A stretch of DNA of 64,000 bases, from assembly GCF_017948595.1 (NCBI RefSeq), contig NZ_JAGFBV010000022.1, positions 1-64,000 of the forward strand, written 5' to 3'. Positions 51,441 through 59,394 of the stretch are shown here, one piece after another. Each line of letters begins with the position of its first letter. Within the stretch, counting starts at the first letter, position 1. The position numbers and the translations under genes are program-made. This DNA is from Flavobacterium geliluteum (GTDB taxonomy: Bacteria; Bacteroidota; Bacteroidia; Flavobacteriales; Flavobacteriaceae). Under the pieces are notes generated by a model. The model had not been told where the DNA came from and made no database searches. It worked only from the letters and a program-made list of their open reading frames with translations.

Positions 51441-53173
51441 AATATTTACTGGCCATAACTTTACTACTAAGTTATCAGCAATTTACATTAGCACAAAAAA
51501 ATAATTCTGTTGCTGATCTTTATGAAGTTGACAAGAATTTAAACGAATCAATTTTTGTAACCACCAATACTAATTCTTTCGTTACCGGAGAGACTTTGTT
51601 ATACAAGATATTCTGCATCGACAAAACAACAAATACCCCTACAAAATATACCAAAATCGGTTACATTGCACTTATTGACAGCAATAAAAAAATCGTTTTT
51701 ACACATAAATTGTTTCTTGAAAACGGAAGCAGCAATGGCGACTTTTTTATCCCGACAACATTAGAAACAGGAACGTACAAAATAATCGGATACACTAGCT
51801 GGATGCTGAACAAAAGTCCTGAAGAATATTTTAACACCGATATTTATATTGTAAATCCATATAACGAAAATCAGGTTAATACTTCCGCTGATTCGACAAT
51901 TGATTCAAAAGAATTGACCTTTGCAGATGTCAACAATAATGATATTTCAATTGATTTAAAAAATAAAACATTTAATAATCGCGAACAAGTACAGTTGAAA
52001 ATCAGTACTCTTTCTGATGATTATTTGAAAGGAAATTACATGATTTCTATCCGAAAAACAGATGGCTTTTTAGCCCAAAACAAAATGGTTTTTTCAGAAT
52101 ATCAAAAAACGAATCAAAACACTGCTTTTAATACTGAGATAACGAGCTCCAATTTTACATTACCTGAATTGCGAGGCGAAATAATTTCAGGCAGAATAAC
52201 TTCTTCAACCGAAGAAATTAAGAATAAAAAAGTTGGACTTTCTATTATTGGAAGAAATTATGATTTGAAAATAGGAAAGACAGATGATCAAGGAAGGTTT
52301 CTTTTTAATATTGAAAATGCTAATCCAAATCCCAACATTACGGTTCAATTACTGGAATATAATAAAGAAAATTACACGATCAAAATTGACGGCCCGAAAG
52401 CAATAGAAGTTTCTAACTTAAATTTTTCTAAACTTCCATTCCATTCAGAATCTGCTAAAAATATTAGCCAAAGAGTTATTGCAAGTCAAATAGAAAACGC
52501 TTATTACAATGTCAAAAAAGACAGTTTAGTTTCCCCAGCTGCCCTTACTCCTTTTTACGGATCTGTATCTAAAGAATATAAACTTGATGATTTTACGAGA
52601 TTTCCAACCATGGAAGAAACCATTACTGAAGTCGTAAATGGAGTAGTTTTTAGAAAAGAAAACAAAAACTATTCTTTACAAGTATATGATTATGATGAAA
52701 ACTATGAATTCTCGCTGGCACCATTAGTGCTTGTTGACGGACTTATACTTGAGAATTTGAATGAATTTTTTACGTACAACCCAAAGAATATTGATAAAGT
52801 AAATGTTGTAAAGGGTCTCTATTATTACGGAGCGAAATCATTTAATGGAATTGTGGTTTTTACCACCAAAAACGGTGATTATGAAACAAAACTCAATGGC
52901 AACTTTATAATTCGACCAGAATTATTAAGACCACAAGGCAAAAAAGAATATTTTCAACCTGATTATTCAGACAATAAAAACCAAAGAATCCCAGATTATA
53001 GGCACCAGCTTTTATGGTTGCCAAATATTGATCTAACGGCGGCCTCAACAATCACATTTTATACTTCTGATATTTCTGGACAATTTGAAGTAATATTGGA
53101 AGGTTTTACTGCAAACGGAAAAGCTGTTTTTATCAAAAAAATTATTGAGGTTAAAGACACAACCGCTCATTAA
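51383..53173 (+). CDS. MG2-like / TonB-plug-domain secreted protein
   Basis: 596 residues from the ATG at 51383, overlapping DUF4249 by 58 nt. A TTG at 51428 (residue 16) gives a more typical signal peptide (DRLKYLLAITLLLSYQQFTL) and only 13 nt overlap. Order: MG2-like domain about 52-140 (FVTGETLLYKIFCIDKTTNT, LETGTYKIIGYTSWMLN), a carboxypeptidase-regulatory-like domain about 262-330, a short plug-like domain about 455-510 (NIDKVNVVKGLYYYGAKSFN) and a final macroglobulin-like strand set (TITFYTSDISGQFEVILEGF). There is no barrel. It may cap or feed the receptor, but its function is unknown. Confidence 0.75.
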   Translation: MRRLYFFFIKYKTIILDRLKYLLAITLLLSYQQFTLAQKNNSVADLYEVDKNLNESIFVTTNTNSFVTGETLLYKIFCIDKTTNTPTKYTKIGYIALIDSNKKIVFTHKLFLENGSSNGDFFIPTTLETGTYKIIGYTSWMLNKSPEEYFNTDIYIVNPYNENQVNTSADSTIDSKELTFADVNNNDISIDLKNKTFNNREQVQLKISTLSDDYLKGNYMISIRKTDGFLAQNKMVFSEYQKTNQNTAFNTEITSSNFTLPELRGEIISGRITSSTEEIKNKKVGLSIIGRNYDLKIGKTDDQGRFLFNIENANPNPNITVQLLEYNKENYTIKIDGPKAIEVSNLNFSKLPFHSESAKNISQRVIASQIENAYYNVKKDSLVSPAALTPFYGSVSKEYKLDDFTRFPTMEETITEVVNGVVFRKENKNYSLQVYDYDENYEFSLAPLVLVDGLILENLNEFFTYNPKNIDKVNVVKGLYYYGAKSFNGIVVFTTKNGDYETKLNGNFIIRPELLRPQGKKEYFQPDYSDNKNQRIPDYRHQLLWLPNIDLTAASTITFYTSDISGQFEVILEGFTANGKAVFIKKIIEVKDTTAH

Positions 53174-53291
53174 AACTTATGTAATGGCATGTTGATGAAT
53201 GAGTACTTTAATTAAAAAATAAAATATTTTTTAAAATAGTTGTAACTTTTTCGTTCTGCCTTACGTATAACTACTTGTACACTTTAAAATT

Positions 53292-53297
53292 GAGGAG
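53292..53297 (+). promoter_or_regulatory. Shine-Dalgarno site of rpoD
   Basis: GAGGAG, 8 nt before the ATG at 53306. This is notable because most genes here lack a purine-rich ribosome-binding site, as is usual in Bacteroidetes. Confidence 0.6.
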
Positions 53298-53305
53298 ACA
53301 AAAAC

Positions 53306-54169
53306 ATGAGACAACTTAAAATCACCAAGCAGGTAACCAATCGTGAAACTGCATCGCTAGACAAATACCTACAAGAAATTGGAAAAGTTGACCTAATTAC
53401 CGCTGATGAAGAGGTAGAATTAGCACAAAGAATTAAGGCTGGTGATCAAAGAGCTTTAGAAAAACTAACAAAAGCCAACCTGCGTTTCGTAGTATCGGTT
53501 GCTAAACAATATCAAAATCAAGGATTAACTCTTCCTGATTTAATTAACGAAGGAAACTTAGGATTAATCAAAGCGGCTCAACGTTTTGATGAAACTCGTG
53601 GTTTCAAATTTATCTCTTACGCCGTTTGGTGGATTCGTCAATCGATTCTTCAAGCATTGGCAGAGCAATCACGTATTGTACGTTTACCATTAAACAAAAT
53701 TGGTTCTATCAATAAAATCAACAAGATGTACGCATTATTAGAGCAATCTAACGAGCGTCCACCTTCTGCTGAAGAAATTGCAAAAGAACTTGATATGACG
53801 GTAAATGATGTAAAAGAGTCTATGAAAAACTCTGGTCGTCACTTGTCTATGGATGCGCCTCTTGTAGAAGGAGAAGATTCTAATCTTTATGACGTTTTGC
53901 GTTCTGGAGAATCTCCAAACCCAGATAGAGAATTAATTCATGAATCATTGCGTACCGAAATTGAGCGCTCGCTAGAAACATTAACTCCAAGAGAGGCAGA
54001 TGTTGTGCGTTTGTATTTTGGTTTAGGTGACCAACACCCAATGACTTTGGAAGAAATTGGAGAAACTTTCGACTTAACTCGTGAGCGTGTGCGTCAGATT
54101 AAAGAAAAAGCAATCCGCAGATTAAAACACACTTCAAGAAGTAAAATTCTAAAAACATATTTAGGCTAA
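53306..54169 (+). CDS. rpoD: Primary sigma factor (SigA/RpoD), short Bacteroidetes form
   Basis: 287 residues. Region 1.1 is absent, and region 1.2 begins at about 16 ([20 protein letters not shown]). Region 2 spans about 54-125 ([40 protein letters not shown]), region 3 about 130-215 and region 4 about 222-280 ([36 protein letters not shown]). The Bacteroidetes homologue recognises TTTG/TAnnTTTG promoters, and such boxes recur in this window. A clear GAGGAG ribosome site precedes it. Terminators follow. Confidence 0.97.
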   Translation: MRQLKITKQVTNRETASLDKYLQEIGKVDLITADEEVELAQRIKAGDQRALEKLTKANLRFVVSVAKQYQNQGLTLPDLINEGNLGLIKAAQRFDETRGFKFISYAVWWIRQSILQALAEQSRIVRLPLNKIGSINKINKMYALLEQSNERPPSAEEIAKELDMTVNDVKESMKNSGRHLSMDAPLVEGEDSNLYDVLRSGESPNPDRELIHESLRTEIERSLETLTPREADVVRLYFGLGDQHPMTLEEIGETFDLTRERVRQIKEKAIRRLKHTSRSKILKTYLG

Positions 54170-54253
54170 AACTAGTCTTAAAGTTAGAAAGTTTATAAAG
54201 CCCAAAAGTCTCTTTTGACTTTTAGACATTTGACTTTCGACTAAACAGCAAAC

Positions 54254-54278
54254 AACAGTTTGATTGACTGTTCGTTTT
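54254..54278 (+). terminator. Terminator of rpoD
   Basis: AACAGT (54254-54259) pairs with ACTGTT (54267-54272), followed by CG and six T residues. Confidence 0.6.
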
Positions 54279-54292
54279 TTGATTGATGATTG

Positions 54293-54317
54293 AAACTCCG
54301 GCTGATTACCGGAGTTT
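54293..54317 (+). terminator. Second, stronger terminator upstream of rpe
   Basis: AAACTCCGG (54293-54301) pairs with CCGGAGTTT (54309-54317) on a 7-nt loop, followed by T residues. Its presence rules out the upstream reading of the rpe ORF from 54283. Confidence 0.8.
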
Positions 54318-54332
54318 TTTATTTTTTATAAT

Positions 54333-54340
54333 TACCTTTG
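54333..54340 (+). promoter_or_regulatory. -7 promoter box for rpe
   Basis: TACCTTTG, 29 nt before the ATG at 54370 and just past the terminator. Confidence 0.5.
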
Positions 54341-54369
54341 CCAAAAATAACACAACACACAATTACACA

Positions 54370-55032
54370 ATGAAGAATACACTTATTGCGCCTTCTGTTC
54401 TAGCGGCTGATTTTGCTAATTTACAACGTGACATTGAAATGATCAATAATAGTCAGGCAGATTGGTTTCATATTGATATAATGGATGGGGTTTTTGTTCC
54501 GAATATCTCCTTTGGAATGCCCGTTTTGGAAGCTATTTCGAGACATGCAAAAAAAACAATCGATGTACATTTGATGATTATTGATCCTGATCGTTATATC
54601 AAAACTTTTGCAGATTTAGGAGCTAACATCTTAAGTGTGCACTACGAGGCCTGTACGCATCTGCACAGAACGTTACAAGCCATTAAAGCCGAAGGCATGA
54701 AAGCAGGTGTTGCCATTAATCCTCACACTAATATTGATTTGCTGGAAGATGTAATAAATGACATTGACTTAGTTTGTATTATGAGTGTGAATCCTGGTTT
54801 TGGAGGACAATCTTTTATCGAAAACACTTACGATAAGGTAAAAAAATTAAAAGCACTTATTACACGCAAAAATGCTTCAACAATTATCGAAATTGACGGT
54901 GGTGTAACCAATAAAAATGCCAAACAATTAGTAGAAGCTGGGGCTGATGTTTTGGTTGCAGGAAGTTTTGTTTTTAAAGCCGAAAATCCTACTCAAACTA
55001 TTGCTGATTTAAAAACTCTGACTACTTTTTAA
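54370..55032 (+). CDS. rpe: Ribulose-phosphate 3-epimerase
   Basis: 220 residues from the ATG at 54370 (MKNTLIAPSVLAADFANL). It interconverts ribulose-5-phosphate and xylulose-5-phosphate in the pentose phosphate pathway. The TIM-barrel motifs HIDIMDGVFVPNISFG, DVHLMIIDPDRYI, MSVNPGFGGQSFIENT and EIDGGVTNKNAK carry the metal and catalytic residues. Its last 24 nt overlap the 3' end of the convergent nuclease gene. Confidence 0.97.
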   Translation: MKNTLIAPSVLAADFANLQRDIEMINNSQADWFHIDIMDGVFVPNISFGMPVLEAISRHAKKTIDVHLMIIDPDRYIKTFADLGANILSVHYEACTHLHRTLQAIKAEGMKAGVAINPHTNIDLLEDVINDIDLVCIMSVNPGFGGQSFIENTYDKVKKLKALITRKNASTIIEIDGGVTNKNAKQLVEAGADVLVAGSFVFKAENPTQTIADLKTLTTF

Positions 55033-55797
55033 GTTTTTCAAATTAGGAAAAAAATCTATTCCAGTCATTTTTTCAATTGACTCAATAGGAACTACAAAAT
55101 CATAAATTGATTTGTCACTATCTTCATTCGGAACTAAAAAAGCAATTGCTTTGTACTCCTTACCAGACTTTGACAAAACAATTTTATAAAAATATTTAGG
55201 AACAGATACTTTTTCTGTTCCTATTTTTTTATCTAAATCATTCAGGACGCCGCCCGTTACGACATAAATATCTCGGTCACGAAGAGCCCAGTATCTCACT
55301 TTTTCTTCAATTCTATTCCAGATTCCACTATTAAAATCGCGTTTTTGAGGAGAAATATTAGATGTAAAGAATGTGTCATTATACGCTCTCTTATCAAATT
55401 CCATATCGGCTGCAGGGCAAAGATGCCCTTTATCATATCCTGATTTTTTATAATTCCGCCAATCTGCAGAGCCTGTTATTACGCTGGGGTCTTGCACAAA
55501 ATAAGGCCTTTTAAAATCATTGTTTTTTACATATTCGGCCTTTAACTCGTAAGCAACCCATTCTGCTTGCTCAAAATTTTCATTATACGAAAGTGTATAA
55601 TAATCATGTTTTACGATTTGTTTCGTTGTTGAAATAGGCAAATAAGCTTCAGAAAACCCTGAAACAGTATCAACTTGATTAGAAACTACTGAGGAAATTT
55701 CTTCACGAGGTATTTTATTTTCAGTTCCAGATGTGCTTTCTTTTTTACATGAAAAAAGTAAAAAACCAACCCAAACGAGTATAAGATATTTTTTCAT
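55009..55797 (-). CDS. DNA/RNA non-specific endonuclease, lipoprotein
   Basis: 262 residues. Signal with lipobox LLFSC (Cys17), a low-complexity linker, and the NUC domain at about 65-255. The active-site motif is present as Asp-Lys-Gly-His (SGYDKGHLCPAADM) in place of Asp-Arg-Gly-His, followed by the metal-Asn segment FFTSNISPQKRDFNSGIWNR. As a lipid-anchored envelope nuclease it could degrade nucleic acid for nutrition or defence. Its 3' end overlaps rpe. The 5' side carries a 40-bp palindrome. Confidence 0.92.
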   Translation of the reverse strand: MKKYLILVWVGFLLFSCKKESTSGTENKIPREEISSVVSNQVDTVSGFSEAYLPISTTKQIVKHDYYTLSYNENFEQAEWVAYELKAEYVKNNDFKRPYFVQDPSVITGSADWRNYKKSGYDKGHLCPAADMEFDKRAYNDTFFTSNISPQKRDFNSGIWNRIEEKVRYWALRDRDIYVVTGGVLNDLDKKIGTEKVSVPKYFYKIVLSKSGKEYKAIAFLVPNEDSDKSIYDFVVPIESIEKMTGIDFFPNLKNLKSSQSF

Positions 55798-55829
55798 AAA
55801 AATTTGTATTATTTCAAAATGAAAATTAC

Positions 55830-55869
55830 AAAAAAAGCGTTTCTTAAATATTTAAGAAACGCTTTTTTT
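55830..55869 (-). terminator. Perfect 40-bp palindrome, terminator of the Ctp gene
   Basis: AAAAAAAGCGTTTCTTAAAT (55830-55849) is exactly mirrored by the next 20 bases (55850-55869). It lies 20 nt after the protease stop codon. With its A and T runs it can act on both strands. It also sits 33 nt upstream of the nuclease start codon. Confidence 0.8.
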
Positions 55870-55889
55870 TACCAATTGATTTGCTTCAA

Positions 55890-58073
55890 TTAAGATTTTA
55901 CCAATTTATCTTTTTTCATTTTGCTCGAAACATTACTTTTTGAAATATTTTTAGATTGTAAATCATCCAAAACATTCAAAGCTTCTTCAACATAAACATC
56001 TTTGGCTAGTGCCTGATGCCAAGACTCTCTTTTTTCTTTTAAGCTCGCATCTTTAGACATTTCAAGGTCTTCGTAAGGCAAAGATTTAAAAACCAAATTG
56101 TTTTTATAGTCTGTAATTGGTTTGTATTTTTTTCCTTCGCTTTCTACCTGAGCCTGAGTTTCTTTAAAATTTTTGATATTTAAGCTGTACGTGTTCTCTT
56201 TGCTTTTAACATCAATCCATCTTGCATTATCTTCAATCAGCTTAAACTGAGCATTCTGTGCAATCCTAGCTTTACTATTGGCAATTGCCTGATTAAAATT
56301 TTCTGTTGACTTCCAAGCGCTATAATCAGCTGGATCAATCTTGTCCCAAGGCATTGCATTATCAACGTCACGTTCTCCCATTTTTAAATAAGCATAACGA
56401 TCTGGCATTACAATATCACTTCTTACGCCTTCTAATTGCGTTGAACCTCCATTAATTCTGTAAAATTTCTGAGTAGTTGCTTTCAAAGCTCCCAAATCTC
56501 CATACTCTGTATTACGTACAAATTGGTTCAGATCGATTACATTTTGTACTGTACCTTTACCATAAGTTTGTTTGCTACCAATGATAACACCACGTTTGTA
56601 ATCCTGAATTGCAGCAGCCAAAATCTCAGAAGCAGAAGCAGAGAAACTATTTACCATGATAACCAATGGACCATCCCACTCTACTTTTTTATCTTTGTCG
56701 TATAAAACTTCTTTCTTTTTTCCCGCAGATTTAATCTGAACAATTGGTCCTTCTTCGATAAATAATCCGGCAATATCTACTACAGTAGAAAGAGAACCTC
56801 CACCATCATCGCGCACATCAAGTACGATACCACTAACATTTTCTTTCTTTAATCGATCTACTTCAAGTGCAATATCTTTACCTGCATCTCTAGAGTCTTT
56901 GTTTTCAAAATCAATATAAAATTTAGGCAAATAAATCACTCCGTATTTCAATCCGTTTTTCTCAACAATACTAGATTTCGCATACGTTTCTTCGATTTCT
57001 ACAATATCTCTTATTATTGAAATCACCTTAATAGTTCCATCAACTTTTTTAACTGTCAATTTAACTTCGGTTCCTTTATGTCCTTTGATTTTTTTAACAA
57101 CATCATCCAAACGCATCCCTACCACATCAACTGGCTCTGTGTTGCCTTGCCCTACTTTCAAAATTAAATCTCCAGCTTCAAGCTGTTTACCTTTCCAAGC
57201 AGGTCCGCCAGAAATCAATTCATCAATTTGAGTAAAATCATTTTTCTTAGTCAAACGAGCACCAATTCCTTCTAGTTTACCACTGATATTTACATCAAAA
57301 CGTTCTTTTTCTTCTGGTGCAAAATAACTCGTATGAGGGTCAAAACGAGACATAATCGAGTTTACATAGACTGAAAACCAATCACCTCTATTAAGGTCTT
57401 TTATTAAACTAAAATTATCATCTAAAGATTTTAAAGAACTTTCTCTTGTCTCTTTTTCTAAAGTTTCAAAAGATTTTACTTTATAAGAAGCATCCGTTTT
57501 CTTTTTGTCTTCTTCCAGCTTTTGTTTGGTAACTAATGACGAAAGTGTCGATAATTTAATTTGTTTTCTCCATCTTTCATTTATTTCGACCGTATTTTTT
57601 GCATACGGAAGTGTCTCATAATCTGCATTGAAAGTCTCGTCAACATCATAATTAAATGGTTGCGCCAAGATCGTTTTGTAGCGTTTTTTGCTTTCTTCCA
57701 TACGCTTCATCAATCTCGCATAAGTAAGATTGAAGAACGTTAAATCTTTGTTCAAAAACTGATCATCTAGCATTAATTCATATTGTCTGAATTCATCAAT
57801 GTCAGATTGAAGGAAAAATCGTTTTGAAGGATCCAACGCCTCAATATAATCTTTAAAAATTCCTTTCGAAAAGTCGTCATTTATAGCTGCAGGATTGTAA
57901 TGCCCTTTTTCTATGACAAATGCAAGCAATTCTAAAAGAGTTTTATCTTTATTCGGGTCCGGATCGATCGTCTTTTCTGCATTCATTTTGAAGGCAAAAA
58001 GCGTTACTGACAAGCATAATACAGCTATAAGTACTTTATAATTTCTTTTCATAAATTTAATAATAGCATTCAT
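55890..58073 (-). CDS. Carboxy-terminal processing protease (S41, Prc/Tsp-like)
   Basis: 727 residues from the ATG at 58073. A TTG one codon earlier and an ATG at 58052 (MKRNYKVLIAVL) are alternatives, and the last gives the cleanest signal anchor. N-terminal helical domain (LEALDPSKRFFLQSDIDEF-like, about 60-240), PDZ domain about 250-340 (EGIGARLTKKNDFTQ, AWKGKQLEAGDLILKVG), S41 core with GIVLDVRDDGGGSLS, NSFSASASEILAAAIQDY and the general-base Lys in KQTYGKGTVQ, and a C-terminal DUF3340-type tail. It degrades or processes periplasmic proteins. Confidence 0.94.
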   Translation of the reverse strand: MNAIIKFMKRNYKVLIAVLCLSVTLFAFKMNAEKTIDPDPNKDKTLLELLAFVIEKGHYNPAAINDDFSKGIFKDYIEALDPSKRFFLQSDIDEFRQYELMLDDQFLNKDLTFFNLTYARLMKRMEESKKRYKTILAQPFNYDVDETFNADYETLPYAKNTVEINERWRKQIKLSTLSSLVTKQKLEEDKKKTDASYKVKSFETLEKETRESSLKSLDDNFSLIKDLNRGDWFSVYVNSIMSRFDPHTSYFAPEEKERFDVNISGKLEGIGARLTKKNDFTQIDELISGGPAWKGKQLEAGDLILKVGQGNTEPVDVVGMRLDDVVKKIKGHKGTEVKLTVKKVDGTIKVISIIRDIVEIEETYAKSSIVEKNGLKYGVIYLPKFYIDFENKDSRDAGKDIALEVDRLKKENVSGIVLDVRDDGGGSLSTVVDIAGLFIEEGPIVQIKSAGKKKEVLYDKDKKVEWDGPLVIMVNSFSASASEILAAAIQDYKRGVIIGSKQTYGKGTVQNVIDLNQFVRNTEYGDLGALKATTQKFYRINGGSTQLEGVRSDIVMPDRYAYLKMGERDVDNAMPWDKIDPADYSAWKSTENFNQAIANSKARIAQNAQFKLIEDNARWIDVKSKENTYSLNIKNFKETQAQVESEGKKYKPITDYKNNLVFKSLPYEDLEMSKDASLKEKRESWHQALAKDVYVEEALNVLDDLQSKNISKSNVSSKMKKDKLVKS

Positions 58074-58232
58074 CAATTTTTTAATCTAAGTTACGGTAAA
58101 AACTGTGCCAATAAAGCCAAGCCCACTATAATTTTTTGTTAAAGATATAAAAATGTTTGACGTACTAAAACACTAAACAAGATAGTTGACAAAATTTATT
58201 TTATTTGTTACTATTCTACCAAAATCTGTCAC

Positions 58233-58240
58233 TACATTTG
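58233..58240 (+). promoter_or_regulatory. -7 promoter box for surE
   Basis: TACATTTG, 44 nt before the ATG. A TTTG at 58204-58207 is 25 bp upstream, a little far for the -33 box. Confidence 0.45.
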
Positions 58241-58284
58241 CTTTTAAAATCCTACATTGATTCGAAAAACAAGTTTATTTTTTT

Positions 58285-59064
58285 ATGAAAAATCAAAAAC
58301 CATTAATACTAATCACCAATGACGACGGTGTTTCGGCTCCCGGAATAAGAGCTTTAATTGACACCATGAAAACCATCGGAGAAGTAATTGTTGTAGCGCC
58401 AGACAAACCACAAAGTGCAATGGGTCACGCTATTACCATAAACAATACTTTATATTTGAATAAAATTTCAAAGGAAAATGACGCTGTAACCGAATACAGT
58501 TGCTCGGGCACTCCTGTTGATTGTGTAAAATTGGCGGTGAATGAAATTCTAAAAAGAAAACCGGATTTATGCGTTTCAGGAATTAATCATGGCTCAAATT
58601 CTTCTATAAACGTCATTTATTCTGGAACGATGAGTGCTGCGGTTGAAGCCGGAATCGAAGGAATTCCTGCCATAGGATTTTCTCTTCTGGATTATGATTG
58701 GAATGCAGATTTTCAGCAAATACAATCCTTTGTAAAAAAAATAGCCCTGGAAACACTGGAAAAAAAATTACCAAAAGGTGTCGTTTTAAATGTTAATTTT
58801 CCAAAACTTAAAGAAAAAGACATTAAAGGAATTAAAATTTGTCGTCAAGCGAAAGCGCTTTGGGTAGAAAAATTTGACAAACGAAAAACTCCTTTCGGAA
58901 AAGATTATTACTGGCTTTCCGGCGAATTTGTTAATCAGGACAAAGGAGAAGATACCGATGAATGGGCTCTAGAAAACGGATATATTTCGGTAGTTCCTGT
59001 TCAATTTGACTTAACTGCACATCATACAATACAAGAACTTAATACTTGGAATTTGAATGGCTAA
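58285..59064 (+). CDS. surE: 5'/3'-nucleotidase SurE
   Basis: 259 residues. This metal-dependent phosphatase acts on nucleoside monophosphates. The metal site NDD (12-14, ILITNDDGVSAPGI) is followed by VVAPDKPQSAMGHAIT, SCSGTPVDCVKLAV and SGINHGSNSSINVIYSGTM. All expected residues are present. It overlaps the next gene by 8 nt and belongs to a stationary-phase/envelope run with lpxB. Confidence 0.97.
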   Translation: MKNQKPLILITNDDGVSAPGIRALIDTMKTIGEVIVVAPDKPQSAMGHAITINNTLYLNKISKENDAVTEYSCSGTPVDCVKLAVNEILKRKPDLCVSGINHGSNSSINVIYSGTMSAAVEAGIEGIPAIGFSLLDYDWNADFQQIQSFVKKIALETLEKKLPKGVVLNVNFPKLKEKDIKGIKICRQAKALWVEKFDKRKTPFGKDYYWLSGEFVNQDKGEDTDEWALENGYISVVPVQFDLTAHHTIQELNTWNLNG

Positions 59065-59329
59065 AAAAGATATTTTTATCGGTTTCCTTATCGGAATTTT
59101 AACCTCTTTACTAGGTAGTTTTCTGTTTATAGCCTTTTATATCAAATCTGATATTTTTTCGGGAATTCAAATCCTTAGAGAAAATGGTTATTTAGGGAAA
59201 GTTATTACGATAGGCACTATTTTAGACCTAATTGCTTTTGGAATTCTACTTAAAATAAACCGCGAATTAATGGCTCGTGGCGTTATTTTGGCAGTGATTG
59301 TTCTGGCACTTTCGACTTTATTTATTTAA
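59057..59329 (+). CDS. Small hypothetical membrane protein between surE and lpxB
   Basis: 90 residues with three membrane helices (about 6-28, 46-66, 72-90) and a short charged loop (KINRELMARG). No motif identifies it. It overlaps surE by 8 nt, so it is co-translated, and it precedes the lpxB promoter. Its position suggests an envelope-related role, but that is only context. Confidence 0.7.
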   Translation: MAKKDIFIGFLIGILTSLLGSFLFIAFYIKSDIFSGIQILRENGYLGKVITIGTILDLIAFGILLKINRELMARGVILAVIVLALSTLFI

Positions 59330-59333
59330 ACCT

Positions 59334-59341
59334 TATATTTG
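59334..59341 (+). promoter_or_regulatory. -7 promoter box for lpxB
   Basis: TATATTTG, 53 nt before the ATG at 59395. No -33 box at the right distance was seen. Confidence 0.45.
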
Positions 59342-59394
59342 TGTTGCAAAATTTTTAGTTGTGTAAAGACAAAACACACTTTCAAAATAGTACT

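Noticed and set aside
46736..54169. STN receptor and rpoD as a cell-surface signalling pair
   Set aside because: rpoD here is clearly the primary sigma factor (regions 1.2 to 4 intact, high conservation) and no anti-sigma gene is present.
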